A stretch of 64,000 bases of DNA from Aeoliella straminimaris (GTDB lineage: Bacteria > Planctomycetota > Planctomycetia > Pirellulales > Lacipirellulaceae). Within the stretch, counting starts at the first letter, position 1; the number at the start of each line of letters is the position of its first letter. The notes beneath the pieces are model-generated. The model saw only the letters and a program-made list of their open reading frames with translations, did not search any database and was not told where the DNA came from. Both the position numbers and the translations under genes were made by a program. Where the stretch lies: NCBI RefSeq assembly GCF_024054565.1, contig NZ_JAMXLR010000072.1:62001-126000 (forward strand), given 5' to 3'. Positions 41,096-50,537 of the stretch are shown one piece after another.

Positions 41096-42202
41096 CTAGC
41101 GTCGGCGACGCAAGGCCAAAGCACCAACGCCCAGTAGGCTACCCAGGACGACAATCGAGCTTGGCTCGGGGATCGTATTGTTTGGCGACGGGAAACCACT
41201 GGCGAAGAAGAACTGGTCGGCGATGTAGATCTCATCGACCTGAATGTCACCTGCCGCTCGCTCACTATTTTGACTGCCACCTTCCAGACCAAAGGCCTTC
41301 ATCACAAATGGCTTTACGTTCCCACCGTCGGTATGGACCCAACTAATGTGTCCATCCGAAGACCCATCAGCCTGCAGGTTGACCCATAGGTTGTACGTCG
41401 AGGTCGTAGGATCAACACGCAATACGAGGTGATCGACCCCATCGTAGTGAGCGCCGGCAGGGTTGTAGCTTGCGCTGGGATCCGGTTCTCCGGGGCCCGC
41501 ACCGTTGTTACCGACGAAGATATTGTTGGCGTCGTTGAAATTGAACGCAGCCCAGGTGTCTACTACTTCGGGGTCGGTGTCTCCGGCATTGTACTGAGAT
41601 TGGTTGTTGCCATTCCAGTTGCCGCCATTGCCGATGGTTCCCAAAGCGCCGTTGCTGCCGCCGCCGCTATCCATTAGGCGGATACCGGCATTCCGCGGGT
41701 ACTCGGCCGCCAGGTTAAACTGCTGCCGCCAAGCATCCGTATCGGCGGGGTTGCCTTGAGGATCGTACTCCGTTGTCGAGACGTTTCTGATCTGAGCCAG
41801 CCAAGAGATGTAGACTGGCTTGCCACTGTTGACCGCTGCGTCTGTGGCAGCGTCGAAGTTGAGCGCGAGGAACGCATTGGCGCCATCGGCACCAGTGGCG
41901 CGCCCGTTACCGCCAACAGCCACATTGCTGCCCGGGTAACTGGCTGGGTATTGCAAACCGCCAGTCTCGAACTTGGAGGCGGCGCCTGTCCCGTTGGTGA
42001 TGACCCAACCACCATCGAAGCCAAAGCCCGAATTCTGTACCGATGACAGTGGGGCGCCATTGGGGGCCGGCACGGGGTTATCGCTTGGAGACGAAGATTG
42101 CAGCGGGGCGTCGAATCCTTCGTACGCAATAGTTGCAGCACTGGCGGGATGCGCCAGCAGAGCGATCGCCAAGATCGCCAATCCACAGTTGAACACCTTC
42201 AT
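41096..42202 (-). CDS. PEP-CTERM sorted secreted protein
   Basis: A 368-residue secreted protein with GGGAG upstream of ATG 42202 and a signal peptide (1-22, HPASA/ATI). It opens with IAYEGFDAPLQSSS, a common start for jelly-roll PEP-CTERM proteins, and has mid-region segments VYISWLAQIRN and VDHLVLRVDPTTSTYNLWVN that suggest a LamG-like lectin sandwich. The end is a PEP-CTERM signal: IPEPSSIVVLGSLLGVGAL then RRRR. It is probably an exosortase substrate delivered to the cell surface or matrix. It is next to the large PEP-CTERM gene, but the hairpin between them suggests separate transcripts. Ligand unknown. Confidence 0.9.
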   Translation of the reverse strand: MKVFNCGLAILAIALLAHPASAATIAYEGFDAPLQSSSPSDNPVPAPNGAPLSSVQNSGFGFDGGWVITNGTGAASKFETGGLQYPASYPGSNVAVGGNGRATGADGANAFLALNFDAATDAAVNSGKPVYISWLAQIRNVSTTEYDPQGNPADTDAWRQQFNLAAEYPRNAGIRLMDSGGGSNGALGTIGNGGNWNGNNQSQYNAGDTDPEVVDTWAAFNFNDANNIFVGNNGAGPGEPDPSASYNPAGAHYDGVDHLVLRVDPTTSTYNLWVNLQADGSSDGHISWVHTDGGNVKPFVMKAFGLEGGSQNSERAAGDIQVDEIYIADQFFFASGFPSPNNTIPEPSSIVVLGSLLGVGALALRRRR

Positions 42203-42875
42203 TGGATCTCACTCCCAAACAAGAGAAGAAAAAGACTTGGACCTTTGACCCTGATCCTGAAGCAAATTACACAAGCAGCCAATCTAGATAAGCACACTCT
42301 TCTTCTGGTCAAACGAAGACGGACAACCAAAGCGGGTAGTTAACCGACTCGGAGTATACGCCCCCAGGTGACAAGTGAAGCAGAAGAAGAAACACAAACC
42401 GACCAGGGAATCCACGTGATCCCCAACAACAAGCTGCCACTCTCTAAAGTCAGGATAACCAATCGGGCAGAGTTTGCACGCCCTGTGCGCCCCTTTTTTA
42501 GGACTAAGTGCGTAAAGCCTACAGGCCTCCTGCGCAATAGGGACCTCCGCTTGCAGAAATCGACCCGGCGTGGGAATTCAATTGCAAGGTAGGGACTAAC
42601 CAGCCCCCTATCTTGGTTGGTTCCACCTGGTAGTGGGGGGGAGCACTGCGTGCTCCCGCCAAATCTGTACGTACCCGCAACGTCCGAAATCAGGCCGTCG
42701 CACCAAGCGCTGCGTGAAAGCCTTAGCGGTATCCTATCGACAGTAGCAATACATCTCGCATCGACCAAAAGGTCACGCCTGGCCTGCAGCGGAGCGAGGC
42801 TGCGCATTGTAGCCGACACGAGGGCGACGCTGGTTGTGTGACGACCCGTGCCGGGTATTGTGCTACGATTAATCC
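42203..42875. other. divergent intergenic region, PEP-CTERM / PSCyt1
   Basis: 673 nt with no convincing gene; long open frames here lack family features. It must hold promoters for both flanking genes. At 42639-42657, GGGAGCAC and GTGCTCCC form an 8-bp stem with a TGC loop; a T6 run occurs at 42494-42499 without a strong stem. I see no further organised structure. Confidence 0.6.
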
Positions 42876-45800
42876 ATGTTCGGCTCATATTCCATTCTCC
42901 ATCATGCCTCTGCACACCGCATGGTGCTTTGCATGGCAGCTTTGCTGGCAGTCGAGGCCACGGTCTTGGCGGCGCCCTCCCCCGATTCGCTTGCGCGTGA
43001 AGTGCGGGCCCTGTTATCGGATCGTTGTTTCGCCTGCCATGGCCCGGACAGTAACAAGCGAGAAGCGGACCTGAGGTTAGACATCGGCCACGACTTCATC
43101 GTGACGCCAGATAGCGACAACTTTGGCGTGGTGGTAGCCGGAACGCCAGACGAGAGCGAATTGCTCCGCCGCATTGAAAGCGACGACTCCAGCGAGCAAA
43201 TGCCTCCCCCTGAGTCAAAGCTAACGCTCTCCACGAAGGAGAAGGAGTTAGTGCGACGGTGGATTGCGGCCGGAGCACCTTGGCAGCAGCACTGGGCATT
43301 CGTCCCGCCGGCTGGCGTCGAGCCTCCTGTGACGGCGTTTGATGGCTGGAAGCACCATCCCATCGATCGATTTGTCGCCCTAAGATTGGAGCAGGAAGGG
43401 CTTGAACCGGCGCCCAAGGCCGACCGGGCGACCTTGCTACGGCGAGTGACGCTCGATCTGACTGGTCTACCGCCGACGATCGCAGAGATCAACGACTTTT
43501 TGGCGGATGAATCGCCCGATGCCTACGAAAAGGTGGTCGACCGCCTGCTCGCATCACCGCGATTTGGCGAACGCATGGCGGTCGATTGGCTCGATGCGGC
43601 GCGATACGCAGATACCTATGGATATCAGAACGACCGCTTCCGCCGTGTGTGGCCCTGGCGCGACTGGGTGGTGCAGGCTCTGAATGACAACTTGCCCTAC
43701 GACCAGTTTCTGACATGGCAGTTAGCTGGCGACTTGCTGTCCGCGCCCACTCGCGAACAACGACTGGCGACCACTTTCTGCCGTTTGCACCGTGAGACCA
43801 ACGAAGGAGGGAGCCTGCCGAAGGAATTCCGCACCGAGAATGTGGCTGATCGAACTAACACGCTGGGCGCCGCCGTATTGGGGCTGACTCTGGAGTGTGC
43901 GCGTTGCCACGACCATAAGTTCGATCCGGTGTCGCAAAAAGATTACTACCAGCTGTTCGCATACTTCAACAACACCGGCGAACTGGGGCTTTACTCGCAC
44001 TTCACCGATGCTATACCCACGCCGGCCATGAACTTGCCGACTGCCGAGCAGGCAGAGGAAATCGAGCGACTCGAGGCTGGCGTTCAGGAAGCACGGCAAC
44101 GGGTCGACACGCTGCGTAACGCCGCGCATCAAGCTAAGCAGGCGAGGTTCACTCTGCCGGAGATCACGCTGCCCGAGCCGGTTGGTTCCTACGGGTTCGA
44201 CTCATTGGGAGACGGCGAGCGATGGATTGGTCATCCCCAACTGGTGGACGGTCCGATGGGGAAGGCGATTGAGTTGAATGGAGAGAACGGCTGGCAGGGG
44301 CCACCGCACTCGTTCGAGCGTAGTGACCCGTTTACTCTATCAGTTTGGGTGCGACCCACGCACAAGGACCAAAACTGCATTGTCGTCCATCGATCTCAGG
44401 CGTGGCTCGATGCGGCTGGCAGGGGGTACCAAATCACACTCGATGAAGGCCGGCCGAGGTTTTGCCTAGTGCATTTCTGGCCAGGCGACGCCATCAGTGT
44501 CGTTGCCGAGCAGCCGTTGCCGCTGGATGAGTGGACGCATCTAGTGGTCACCTACGACGGTTCCAGCACGGCCGCAGGCGTGCAGATGCACTCGAACGGG
44601 CTTGCCTGCCAGGCGAAGGTGTCTCACGACTCGCTCACTCGGACTATTCGGTACGTGAAGGGAGATTTGGCAAGCGACGGCAATGTCCGGCTGGCCGTTG
44701 GGCATCGATTCCGCGATACCGGATTTCGCGGAGGGTCTATCGACCATCTGCAAGTATTCGACACCCAACTTACCGCTCTGGAAGTTCGTAAGTTGTCCGG
44801 GCGCACGCTCGAAGACGCTACGCCAACCGAGTTTGCCGAGTATGCTCTGGTACGAAGCGACCAGGCTTTTGCCGAAGCCATCGAACAGTTGGGCGAAGCC
44901 CGCCGACGTCGCGACGCCGCGCGGGATGCCGTGACGCAGATAGCCGTGATGCAGGATCAGCCCGAGCGCGAGGTCACGCACCTGCTGCGCCGGGGGGCGT
45001 ATGACGCGCCCGGCGAGGTTGTCGAGCCGCGACCGCTGAGTATGATTGGCACCGAGATTTCCGCCGGTTCGCCAAACCGTCTTGGTCTGGCCCAATGGCT
45101 GACGGACCCCGAGCACCCACTCACCTCACGGGTGGCGGTGAATCGGTTCTGGCAAAGCATCTTCGGACGCGGATTGGTAAGTACGCCGAACGATTTTGGC
45201 AGCCAGGGAAGCTCGCCCACGCACCCCGAACTGTTGGATTACTTGGCCGTGAGGTTCGTCGAAACCGGGTGGGACGTAAAGGCCTTGATTCGCTTGATGG
45301 TCACGTCGGCCGCGTATCAGCAGTCGTCCATCGCCAGTGCCGAGCTACTGGAGCGCGATCCGGATAACGAGTTGCTGGCCCACGGCCCCAGCGGTCGGCT
45401 CACGGCCGAGATGGTTCGCGATGCGGCTTTGGCCAGTAGTGGATTGCTGGTCGAGCATCTGGGTGGCGCGCCGGTGCATCCCTTTCAGCCGGCCGGACTG
45501 TGGAAGGAAAAAGGGGCGGCCACCTATCAACGCGACCGTGGCGCAGGGAGCCATCGCCGCAGTCTGTACACGATTTGGAAACGCACCAGCCCGCCGCCGG
45601 CGATGATGTCGTTCGACTCGGCCGATCGCGAAGTTTGCGTTATGCAGCGCCAGGCGACGGTTACGCCGCTGCAAGCCTTGGTTTTGTTGAACGACCCCCA
45701 GCAGGTCGAAGCGGCTTGTGCACTGGCATATCGAGTCCAAGGCATGCAGTTGCCAACTGTGGAGAAGCGACTAGCGAGGTTGTTCCGTATCGCAACCAGT

Positions 45801-46010
45801 CGACACGCGAGCGAACAGGAGCTGTTGATACTAGAGCAGCTATTCGAGGAACAGCGTCAATACTACGACAGTCACCCTGCCGACGCGATCAAGCTGTTAT
45901 CGGTGGGAGACCTGCCCGAACCCGCTGCCGCCACGGCGGTGGATACGGCCGCCATGGCCACGGTAGCCCAAGCGGTGCTGAATCATGACGCCGCGATTAT
46001 GAAGCGATAA
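42876..46010 (+). CDS. PSCyt1-DUF1549-LamG-DUF1553 planctomycete protein
   Basis: A 1044-residue exported protein. Start ATG 42876 (Met16 at 42921 is an alternative); a hydrophobic export signal ends near LAAPS. Residues 42-130 are the planctomycete cytochrome-like PSCyt1 domain with haem motif CFACH at 51-55. DUF1549 spans about 155-360 (HPIDRFVALRLEQEGLEPAP; a second CxxCH, CARCHDHKFDP, near 340). A LamG lectin-like insert spans about 435-640 (FTLSVWVRPTHK). DUF1553 spans about 720-990 (LTSRVAVNRFWQSIFGRGLV). The family is hugely expanded in Planctomycetota, and biochemical function is unproven. It is paired with a DUF1501 gene 49 nt downstream, the standard arrangement. The LamG insert hints at polysaccharide binding. 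Confidence 0.93.
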   Translation: MFGSYSILHHASAHRMVLCMAALLAVEATVLAAPSPDSLAREVRALLSDRCFACHGPDSNKREADLRLDIGHDFIVTPDSDNFGVVVAGTPDESELLRRIESDDSSEQMPPPESKLTLSTKEKELVRRWIAAGAPWQQHWAFVPPAGVEPPVTAFDGWKHHPIDRFVALRLEQEGLEPAPKADRATLLRRVTLDLTGLPPTIAEINDFLADESPDAYEKVVDRLLASPRFGERMAVDWLDAARYADTYGYQNDRFRRVWPWRDWVVQALNDNLPYDQFLTWQLAGDLLSAPTREQRLATTFCRLHRETNEGGSLPKEFRTENVADRTNTLGAAVLGLTLECARCHDHKFDPVSQKDYYQLFAYFNNTGELGLYSHFTDAIPTPAMNLPTAEQAEEIERLEAGVQEARQRVDTLRNAAHQAKQARFTLPEITLPEPVGSYGFDSLGDGERWIGHPQLVDGPMGKAIELNGENGWQGPPHSFERSDPFTLSVWVRPTHKDQNCIVVHRSQAWLDAAGRGYQITLDEGRPRFCLVHFWPGDAISVVAEQPLPLDEWTHLVVTYDGSSTAAGVQMHSNGLACQAKVSHDSLTRTIRYVKGDLASDGNVRLAVGHRFRDTGFRGGSIDHLQVFDTQLTALEVRKLSGRTLEDATPTEFAEYALVRSDQAFAEAIEQLGEARRRRDAARDAVTQIAVMQDQPEREVTHLLRRGAYDAPGEVVEPRPLSMIGTEISAGSPNRLGLAQWLTDPEHPLTSRVAVNRFWQSIFGRGLVSTPNDFGSQGSSPTHPELLDYLAVRFVETGWDVKALIRLMVTSAAYQQSSIASAELLERDPDNELLAHGPSGRLTAEMVRDAALASSGLLVEHLGGAPVHPFQPAGLWKEKGAATYQRDRGAGSHRRSLYTIWKRTSPPPAMMSFDSADREVCVMQRQATVTPLQALVLLNDPQQVEAACALAYRVQGMQLPTVEKRLARLFRIATSRHASEQELLILEQLFEEQRQYYDSHPADAIKLLSVGDLPEPAAATAVDTAAMATVAQAVLNHDAAIMKR

Positions 46011-46059
46011 CTGGCCAACAGGACTTGAAGAATTTTTCCCACGTTGCAGACCTTGAATC

Positions 46060-47511
46060 ATGTTTGACTCCGCTCCACCGCCTGCTGATCAGCTGTCGCT
46101 GTTAGCGAATCGGCGGCATTTTCTGGCTAGTTCAGGGCTGTCCGTGGGGGCCGCTGCGCTCACGCAGCTACTGCCATCGAGGGCGGCGGCAGGCGGAATG
46201 TCGGGAACGCTGCAGGCGTTGCACTATGCGCCACGGGCTAAGCGGGTGATCTACCTGTTCATGAGTGGCGGGCCCTCGCAAATGGATCTGTTCGACTACA
46301 AGCCGCAACTCAACCAGATGAACGGCCAGCAGCTGCCCGACTCCGTGCGGCAGGGGCAACGCCTCACCGGGATGTCGGCCAATCAGGCCACCCTGCCACT
46401 GGCGGGGGCACAGTTCCGGTTCGCGCAGCATGGCAAGTCTGGCACTTGGGTGAGCGAGTTGCTGCCGCACACGGCCAAGGTGGTGGACGACTTGTGTATC
46501 ATTCGCTCAATGCACACCGAGGCCATCAACCATGACCCGGCGATTACTTTCTTCCAAACCGGTTCGCAAAATGCCGGCCGACCGTCGATCGGCTCCTGGC
46601 TTAGCTACGGACTGGGAAGCATGAACGACGATCTGCCGACCTTCTGTGTCCTAGTGACCAAGGGGGGGACCGGTCAGCCCATCTACTCGCGTTTGTGGGG
46701 CAGTGGATTTCTGGCTTCCACGCACCAGGGAGTGCAATTCCGCAGTGGCAAGGATCCGGTGCTCTATCTCAACAATCCCGCCGGTGTCAGCCCTCAGGCA
46801 CGCCGGAATATGCTCGATCGGTTGAACGAACTGCACCAACTGCAGTACCAGCACACCGAAGATCCGCGGGTGCTGGAGCGAATCGAACAATACGAAATGG
46901 CCTTTCGCATGCAAACTTCGGCGCCCGAGGCGACCGATCTTTCCAACGAGAGCGATTCGACGTTCGAGCTGTACGGCCCCGATGCCCGAGAGCCGGGGAC
47001 TTTTGCGGCCAATTGCCTGTTGGCCCGGCGATTGGCGGAACGCAACGTGCGGTTCATTCAGCTCTTCCATCGTGGGTGGGATCAGCACAACAACTTGCCC
47101 AGTGAAATCCGCCGCCAATGTCGGGCCACCGACCAGGGCGCAGCCGCACTGGTGGCCGATCTCAAACAGCGGGGGATGCTGGACGACACGCTGGTGGTAT
47201 GGGGAGGGGAGTTTGGTCGCACTGCTTACAGTCAAGGTGCACTCACTGCGAGTAACTATGGCCGCGATCACCACCCGCGTTGTTTTACCATGTGGATGGC
47301 TGGGGGGGGCGTGAAACCAGGCATGGTGTATGGGGAGACAGACGACTTTAGCTACAATCTGACCAAGGATCCTGTCCACGTGCACGATCTGCATGCTACG
47401 ATGCTGCATCTTTTGGGTATCGATCACGAACGTCTGACCTATAAACATCAGGGCCGGCGTTACCGCCTGACGGATGTCGCTGGCGAGTTAGTAGGCGACA
47501 TTCTCTCTTGA
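46060..47511 (+). CDS. DUF1501 protein with Tat-like signal
   Basis: A 483-residue protein of the alkaline-phosphatase/sulfatase-like DUF1501 family. NRRHFLASSGLSVGAAALTQ near residue 17 is a Tat-type leader (RRxFL). RAKRVIYLFMSGGPSQMDLF, INHDPAITFFQTGSQNAGRPS, WGGEFGRTAYSQG and RDHHPRCFTMWMAGGG are family hallmarks. The Asp/His-rich motifs suggest metal binding, but no substrate is known. It is the obligate-looking partner of the upstream DUF1553 gene. The next gene on the same strand, 54 nt on, is a sugar lactonase, so this pair may share a transcript with a catabolic gene. Confidence 0.93.
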   Translation: MFDSAPPPADQLSLLANRRHFLASSGLSVGAAALTQLLPSRAAAGGMSGTLQALHYAPRAKRVIYLFMSGGPSQMDLFDYKPQLNQMNGQQLPDSVRQGQRLTGMSANQATLPLAGAQFRFAQHGKSGTWVSELLPHTAKVVDDLCIIRSMHTEAINHDPAITFFQTGSQNAGRPSIGSWLSYGLGSMNDDLPTFCVLVTKGGTGQPIYSRLWGSGFLASTHQGVQFRSGKDPVLYLNNPAGVSPQARRNMLDRLNELHQLQYQHTEDPRVLERIEQYEMAFRMQTSAPEATDLSNESDSTFELYGPDAREPGTFAANCLLARRLAERNVRFIQLFHRGWDQHNNLPSEIRRQCRATDQGAAALVADLKQRGMLDDTLVVWGGEFGRTAYSQGALTASNYGRDHHPRCFTMWMAGGGVKPGMVYGETDDFSYNLTKDPVHVHDLHATMLHLLGIDHERLTYKHQGRRYRLTDVAGELVGDILS

Positions 47512-47565
47512 GCGCGGTCGTGGCGACGCCCCTGGGGCTCCTATGGACACAATCGGGACTTGGCG

Positions 47566-48405
47566 ATGCGAATCGACTCTCATCAGCACTTCTGGCAATA
47601 CGATCCGGCGGAACACGTTTGGATGAACGACCAGATGGGCAGTCTGAAGCAAGACTACTTGCCCACGGATCTAGCACCGCTGCTTGGGAAGAACAACTTC
47701 GACGGGACGGTGGTAGTGCAGGCCAGGCAATGCTTGGAGGAGACGAAGTGGTTGCTCGACTTGGCCGGCGAGTTTGACTTCATTCAAGGTGTGGTGGGAT
47801 GGCTGGATCTCCGCACCGAGGAGTTGGAACAGCAACTCGATCGATTTGCCAATCATTCCAAGCTCAAAGGGGTGCGCCACGTGGTGCACGACGAACCGGA
47901 CGATCGGTTCATGCTGCGAAGTGACTTTCGTCGCGGCATCGGTTGGCTGAAGGACTTTGGCCTGACGTACGACCTACTGCTCTTTCCCAAGCACCTGCCA
48001 GTGGCTCGGCAACTGGTCGAACAGTTTCCCGATCAGCCGTTTGTCGTCGATCACATCAGCAAACCACTAATCGCCAAGGGGCAGTTGTCGCCTTGGCGCG
48101 AAGACATCGCGCAATTGGCCCAATTTCCGAATGTCTACTGTAAACTATCGGGCATGGTGACCGAGACCGATTGGAATGACTGGCAGCCGGCCGATTTCGA
48201 GCCCTACCTGGACACGGTATGCGAAGCGTTCGGGCCCGAGAGGTTGATGATCGGGTCTGACTGGCCGGTGTGCACGCTGGCTGGCGACTATTCGTCGGTG
48301 ATGGGGATTGTCGTCAACTACGTCGAGCGGCTCTCGCCTGCGGCGCAGCAGGGAGTGCTTGGGGGCAATTGCGCGAGGTTCTATGGACTTGCCAACACGC
48401 AATAG
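47566..48405 (+). CDS. amidohydrolase_2 family sugar lactonase (L-fucono-/L-rhamnono-lactonase type)
   Basis: A 279-residue cytoplasmic TIM-barrel hydrolase. The start is ATG 47566 (MRIDSHQHFWQYDP), with GGGAC upstream; the frame could begin at TTG 47560, which is less likely. Metal-ligand motifs are DSHQHFW at the N terminus, VDHISKP near residue 163 and GSDWPVC near 229 with the catalytic Asp. This pattern is that of L-fucono-1,5-lactonase and L-rhamnono-lactonase enzymes. It would open the lactone made by the aldo/keto reductase encoded at 49474-50496. It converges with the alcohol dehydrogenase gene, 7 nt between stops. Confidence 0.88.
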   Translation: MRIDSHQHFWQYDPAEHVWMNDQMGSLKQDYLPTDLAPLLGKNNFDGTVVVQARQCLEETKWLLDLAGEFDFIQGVVGWLDLRTEELEQQLDRFANHSKLKGVRHVVHDEPDDRFMLRSDFRRGIGWLKDFGLTYDLLLFPKHLPVARQLVEQFPDQPFVVDHISKPLIAKGQLSPWREDIAQLAQFPNVYCKLSGMVTETDWNDWQPADFEPYLDTVCEAFGPERLMIGSDWPVCTLAGDYSSVMGIVVNYVERLSPAAQQGVLGGNCARFYGLANTQ

Positions 48406-48412
48406 GTTGAGC

Positions 48413-49432
48413 TCAGTCGAGTGTGATGTGAATCTTCGTCACCTGCTGAGGGCTGGCCGACCACTGCTCCATGGCTTCGCATGCGCCCGCAAGGTTGGTG
48501 GAGCGATTGACGATCTCGTCCACCGGCAGCGAGCCACTTTGGAGCATTTCAATTACCGCATCGAAATCGCGGCGCAGGGCATTGCGTGAGCCGCGGATGT
48601 CGAGTTCCTTCATCACAAAGAACTTGGTCTCGTACTCGACGGCCGCCTTTGCGTAGCCCACATAGACCACCCGGCCAGCGAACGCGACTAGATTCACCGA
48701 CGCACGAAATGTCTGCGGCAGCCCAACCGCTTCGATTACCAAATGGGGGCCATGCCCGTCAGTGAGTTCGGCGACTCGGGTGTTGAGGTCTTCGGTCAGG
48801 GAGTTAATGCTCTCGGCAGCGCCACATTTTTCGCCAAGTGCAAGCTTTTCGTCGTCGATATCCACCGCGATCACACGGGCGTGGCGACTGGCGGCGGCTG
48901 CGATGACGCCCAGACCGATTGCTCCGCAACCGAACACCAGCACGGTATCTTGTTCGGTTGCCTGACCGCGAGCCACGGCGTGTGCACCAACGGTAAGCGG
49001 TTCCACGAGGGCCAGATCTCGATCCGTTAGTCCCGGTGCGGCGATCAGTTTTTCGGCAGGTAGACAGGCGTACTCGGCCAAGGCACCGTCGCGCTGGACA
49101 CCCAGCGTTTGGTTGTACTGGCAGCAATTCGGCCGGCCCGCCTGACAGGCCGTACATCGTTCGCATTCGGTGTATGGAAACACCAGGACATGTTGGCCAA
49201 CCGACAAATCGGAAGTTGCGTCGGCGCCGAACTGCTCGATGGTGCCAGCTACCTCATGCCCGGGAATGCGCGGATACTCGACCAGCGGATTGGCGCCGCG
49301 AAAAGTACTGAGGTCCGTGCCGCAGTAGCCGACGGTTCGCACCCGCAGCAATACTTCGCCCGGACCAGGTTGCGGCACAGGGCGTTCGATCAAGCGAACC
49401 TCGCCTGGCTTGGCGATCTCTAGAACTTTCAT
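48413..49432 (-). CDS. zinc-dependent medium-chain alcohol dehydrogenase (sugar or sugar-acid)
   Basis: A 339-residue MDR dehydrogenase. I start at ATG 49432 (MKVLEIAKPGEV), where homologues begin; GGAGG lies 11 nt upstream, and ATG 49441 is too close to it. GYCGTDL and GHEVAG carry the catalytic-zinc Cys and His-Glu; CERCTACQAGRPNCC holds the four structural-zinc cysteines. VFGCGAIGLGVIAAA is the Rossmann loop, with an acidic residue in VIAVDIDDEK that favours NAD over NADP. Likely substrates are sugar acids or polyols (L-gulonate/L-galactonate dehydrogenase or 2-keto-3-deoxy-fuconate dehydrogenase types). It follows the aldo/keto reductase by 41 nt in the same orientation. Confidence 0.9.
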   Translation of the reverse strand: MKVLEIAKPGEVRLIERPVPQPGPGEVLLRVRTVGYCGTDLSTFRGANPLVEYPRIPGHEVAGTIEQFGADATSDLSVGQHVLVFPYTECERCTACQAGRPNCCQYNQTLGVQRDGALAEYACLPAEKLIAAPGLTDRDLALVEPLTVGAHAVARGQATEQDTVLVFGCGAIGLGVIAAAASRHARVIAVDIDDEKLALGEKCGAAESINSLTEDLNTRVAELTDGHGPHLVIEAVGLPQTFRASVNLVAFAGRVVYVGYAKAAVEYETKFFVMKELDIRGSRNALRRDFDAVIEMLQSGSLPVDEIVNRSTNLAGACEAMEQWSASPQQVTKIHITLD

Positions 49433-49473
49433 CTTGTGCATTACCTCCGACGCATCGCTATTTGCGTCGTTGT

Positions 49474-50496
49474 TTAGCTGGTTAGGTAGGGGTATGCGCG
49501 AGCGATCAGGCCAGCCTGCTTGGCTTCGCTCCAAAATTCGCCGGTCACCTGCGTTTGGCCAAGTTCGACACACTCGGCAACGCGCTCCGGGCGACTAGTG
49601 TTGAGCGACACCGACGACACCTGCGGCGGTGACAGGGCGAACTGTACACAAGCGGCCGCCGGGAGCACCTCGTGTCGCTGGCAAAGATTGAGGAAAGCGT
49701 CTCGCCAGGCGAACAAGGGTTGGTCGTCCAGTGCTTCGGGGGAGGGAACTCGGTAGTCGAAGTAACGCCCGCCCACCAAAAAGCCGGCGTTGAAGACGGC
49801 CGAGTTGATGACGGTCACCTGCTGCTCGCCGAGCAGGCTGATCCAGTCGAGCAACTCCTGGGGATGGGTGTAGATGGTCAGGCGATTGGCGAGCATCACC
49901 CAGTCGAGCGAGACGCGATCGGCGATCAACTTCGCAATCCGCCAGTCTTTCGAGCCGACGCCAACTGCTCGAACCACGCCCTGCTGGCGAAGCTCCAGCA
50001 ACGAGTCATACGCTCCCAGCAAGTCGTCGATGCGATGCTGCCGATCCTGTTCGTCGGAGGCCGCTGCAAGGAACTCATCGGGATCGTGAACCGACACCAG
50101 CTGTGGCTGGTAGGGTTCACCCAGTAGCTCGAGTCCTTGCTCCCAGCAATCGAGTATGCCCTGGCGACTGATCCGTTGCTTGGCGTCGTGTTGGATGTCG
50201 ACCCAGGCCCCGGGCTCAAAGGTTGGCTCGATCGACGTGAGAGGTGTCCGCAACCAGCCGAGTTTGTTGCTGATCAGCACCTCGTCGGCGGGGGCCTGCA
50301 GCGTGCGAAGGTTCTTGCCGATCATCTCCAAAGCCAGGCCGGCGCCATACTTGCCGGCCGAGTCGATCACTGTCGGGCTTTCGCCGCAGGCCAGCCAGGC
50401 GCGGGTGATATCCAGCTTCTTTTCATCGCTGGGCGCTTCGTACAGATTGCCGAGTGCACTGGAACCAAAGATGACTGTGGGCAAGTCGAGGGGCAT
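49474..50496 (-). CDS. aldo/keto reductase, D-threo-aldose 1-dehydrogenase (L-fucose dehydrogenase) type
   Basis: A 340-residue AKR. The catalytic tetrad is visible: Asp and Tyr in VIDSAGKYGAGLALEMIG, Lys in EVLISNKLGW, and His in QLVSVHDPDEF. AVGVGSKDWR and the C-terminal SSVSLNTSRPERVAECVELG (cofactor side) fit the D-threo-aldose 1-dehydrogenase group, which oxidises L-fucose to L-fuconolactone with NAD(P)+. With the lactonase encoded nearby this gives sugar, lactone, then acid. The GH95 enzyme elsewhere in the window is a possible fucose source. It lies 41 nt after the XylR-type regulator, in the same direction. Confidence 0.87.
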   Translation of the reverse strand: MPLDLPTVIFGSSALGNLYEAPSDEKKLDITRAWLACGESPTVIDSAGKYGAGLALEMIGKNLRTLQAPADEVLISNKLGWLRTPLTSIEPTFEPGAWVDIQHDAKQRISRQGILDCWEQGLELLGEPYQPQLVSVHDPDEFLAAASDEQDRQHRIDDLLGAYDSLLELRQQGVVRAVGVGSKDWRIAKLIADRVSLDWVMLANRLTIYTHPQELLDWISLLGEQQVTVINSAVFNAGFLVGGRYFDYRVPSPEALDDQPLFAWRDAFLNLCQRHEVLPAAACVQFALSPPQVSSVSLNTSRPERVAECVELGQTQVTGEFWSEAKQAGLIARAYPYLTS

Positions 50497-50537
50497 GGCG
50501 GGAAGCAGGGAAGGGGGGCCGCGACTGGTACTGGGCG

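Noticed and set aside
42340..42915. 191-codon minus-strand frame in the divergent region before PSCyt1
   Set aside because: No homology pattern, Arg/Ser-rich, and it overlaps the start of the PSCyt1 gene; treated as non-coding.
46651..47448. 265-codon minus-strand frame opposite DUF1501
   Set aside because: His-rich, no conserved pattern; antisense to a clear family protein.
47528..47538. GCCCC-T-GGGGC palindrome before the lactonase gene
   Set aside because: Short and GC-only; expected by chance in this base composition.
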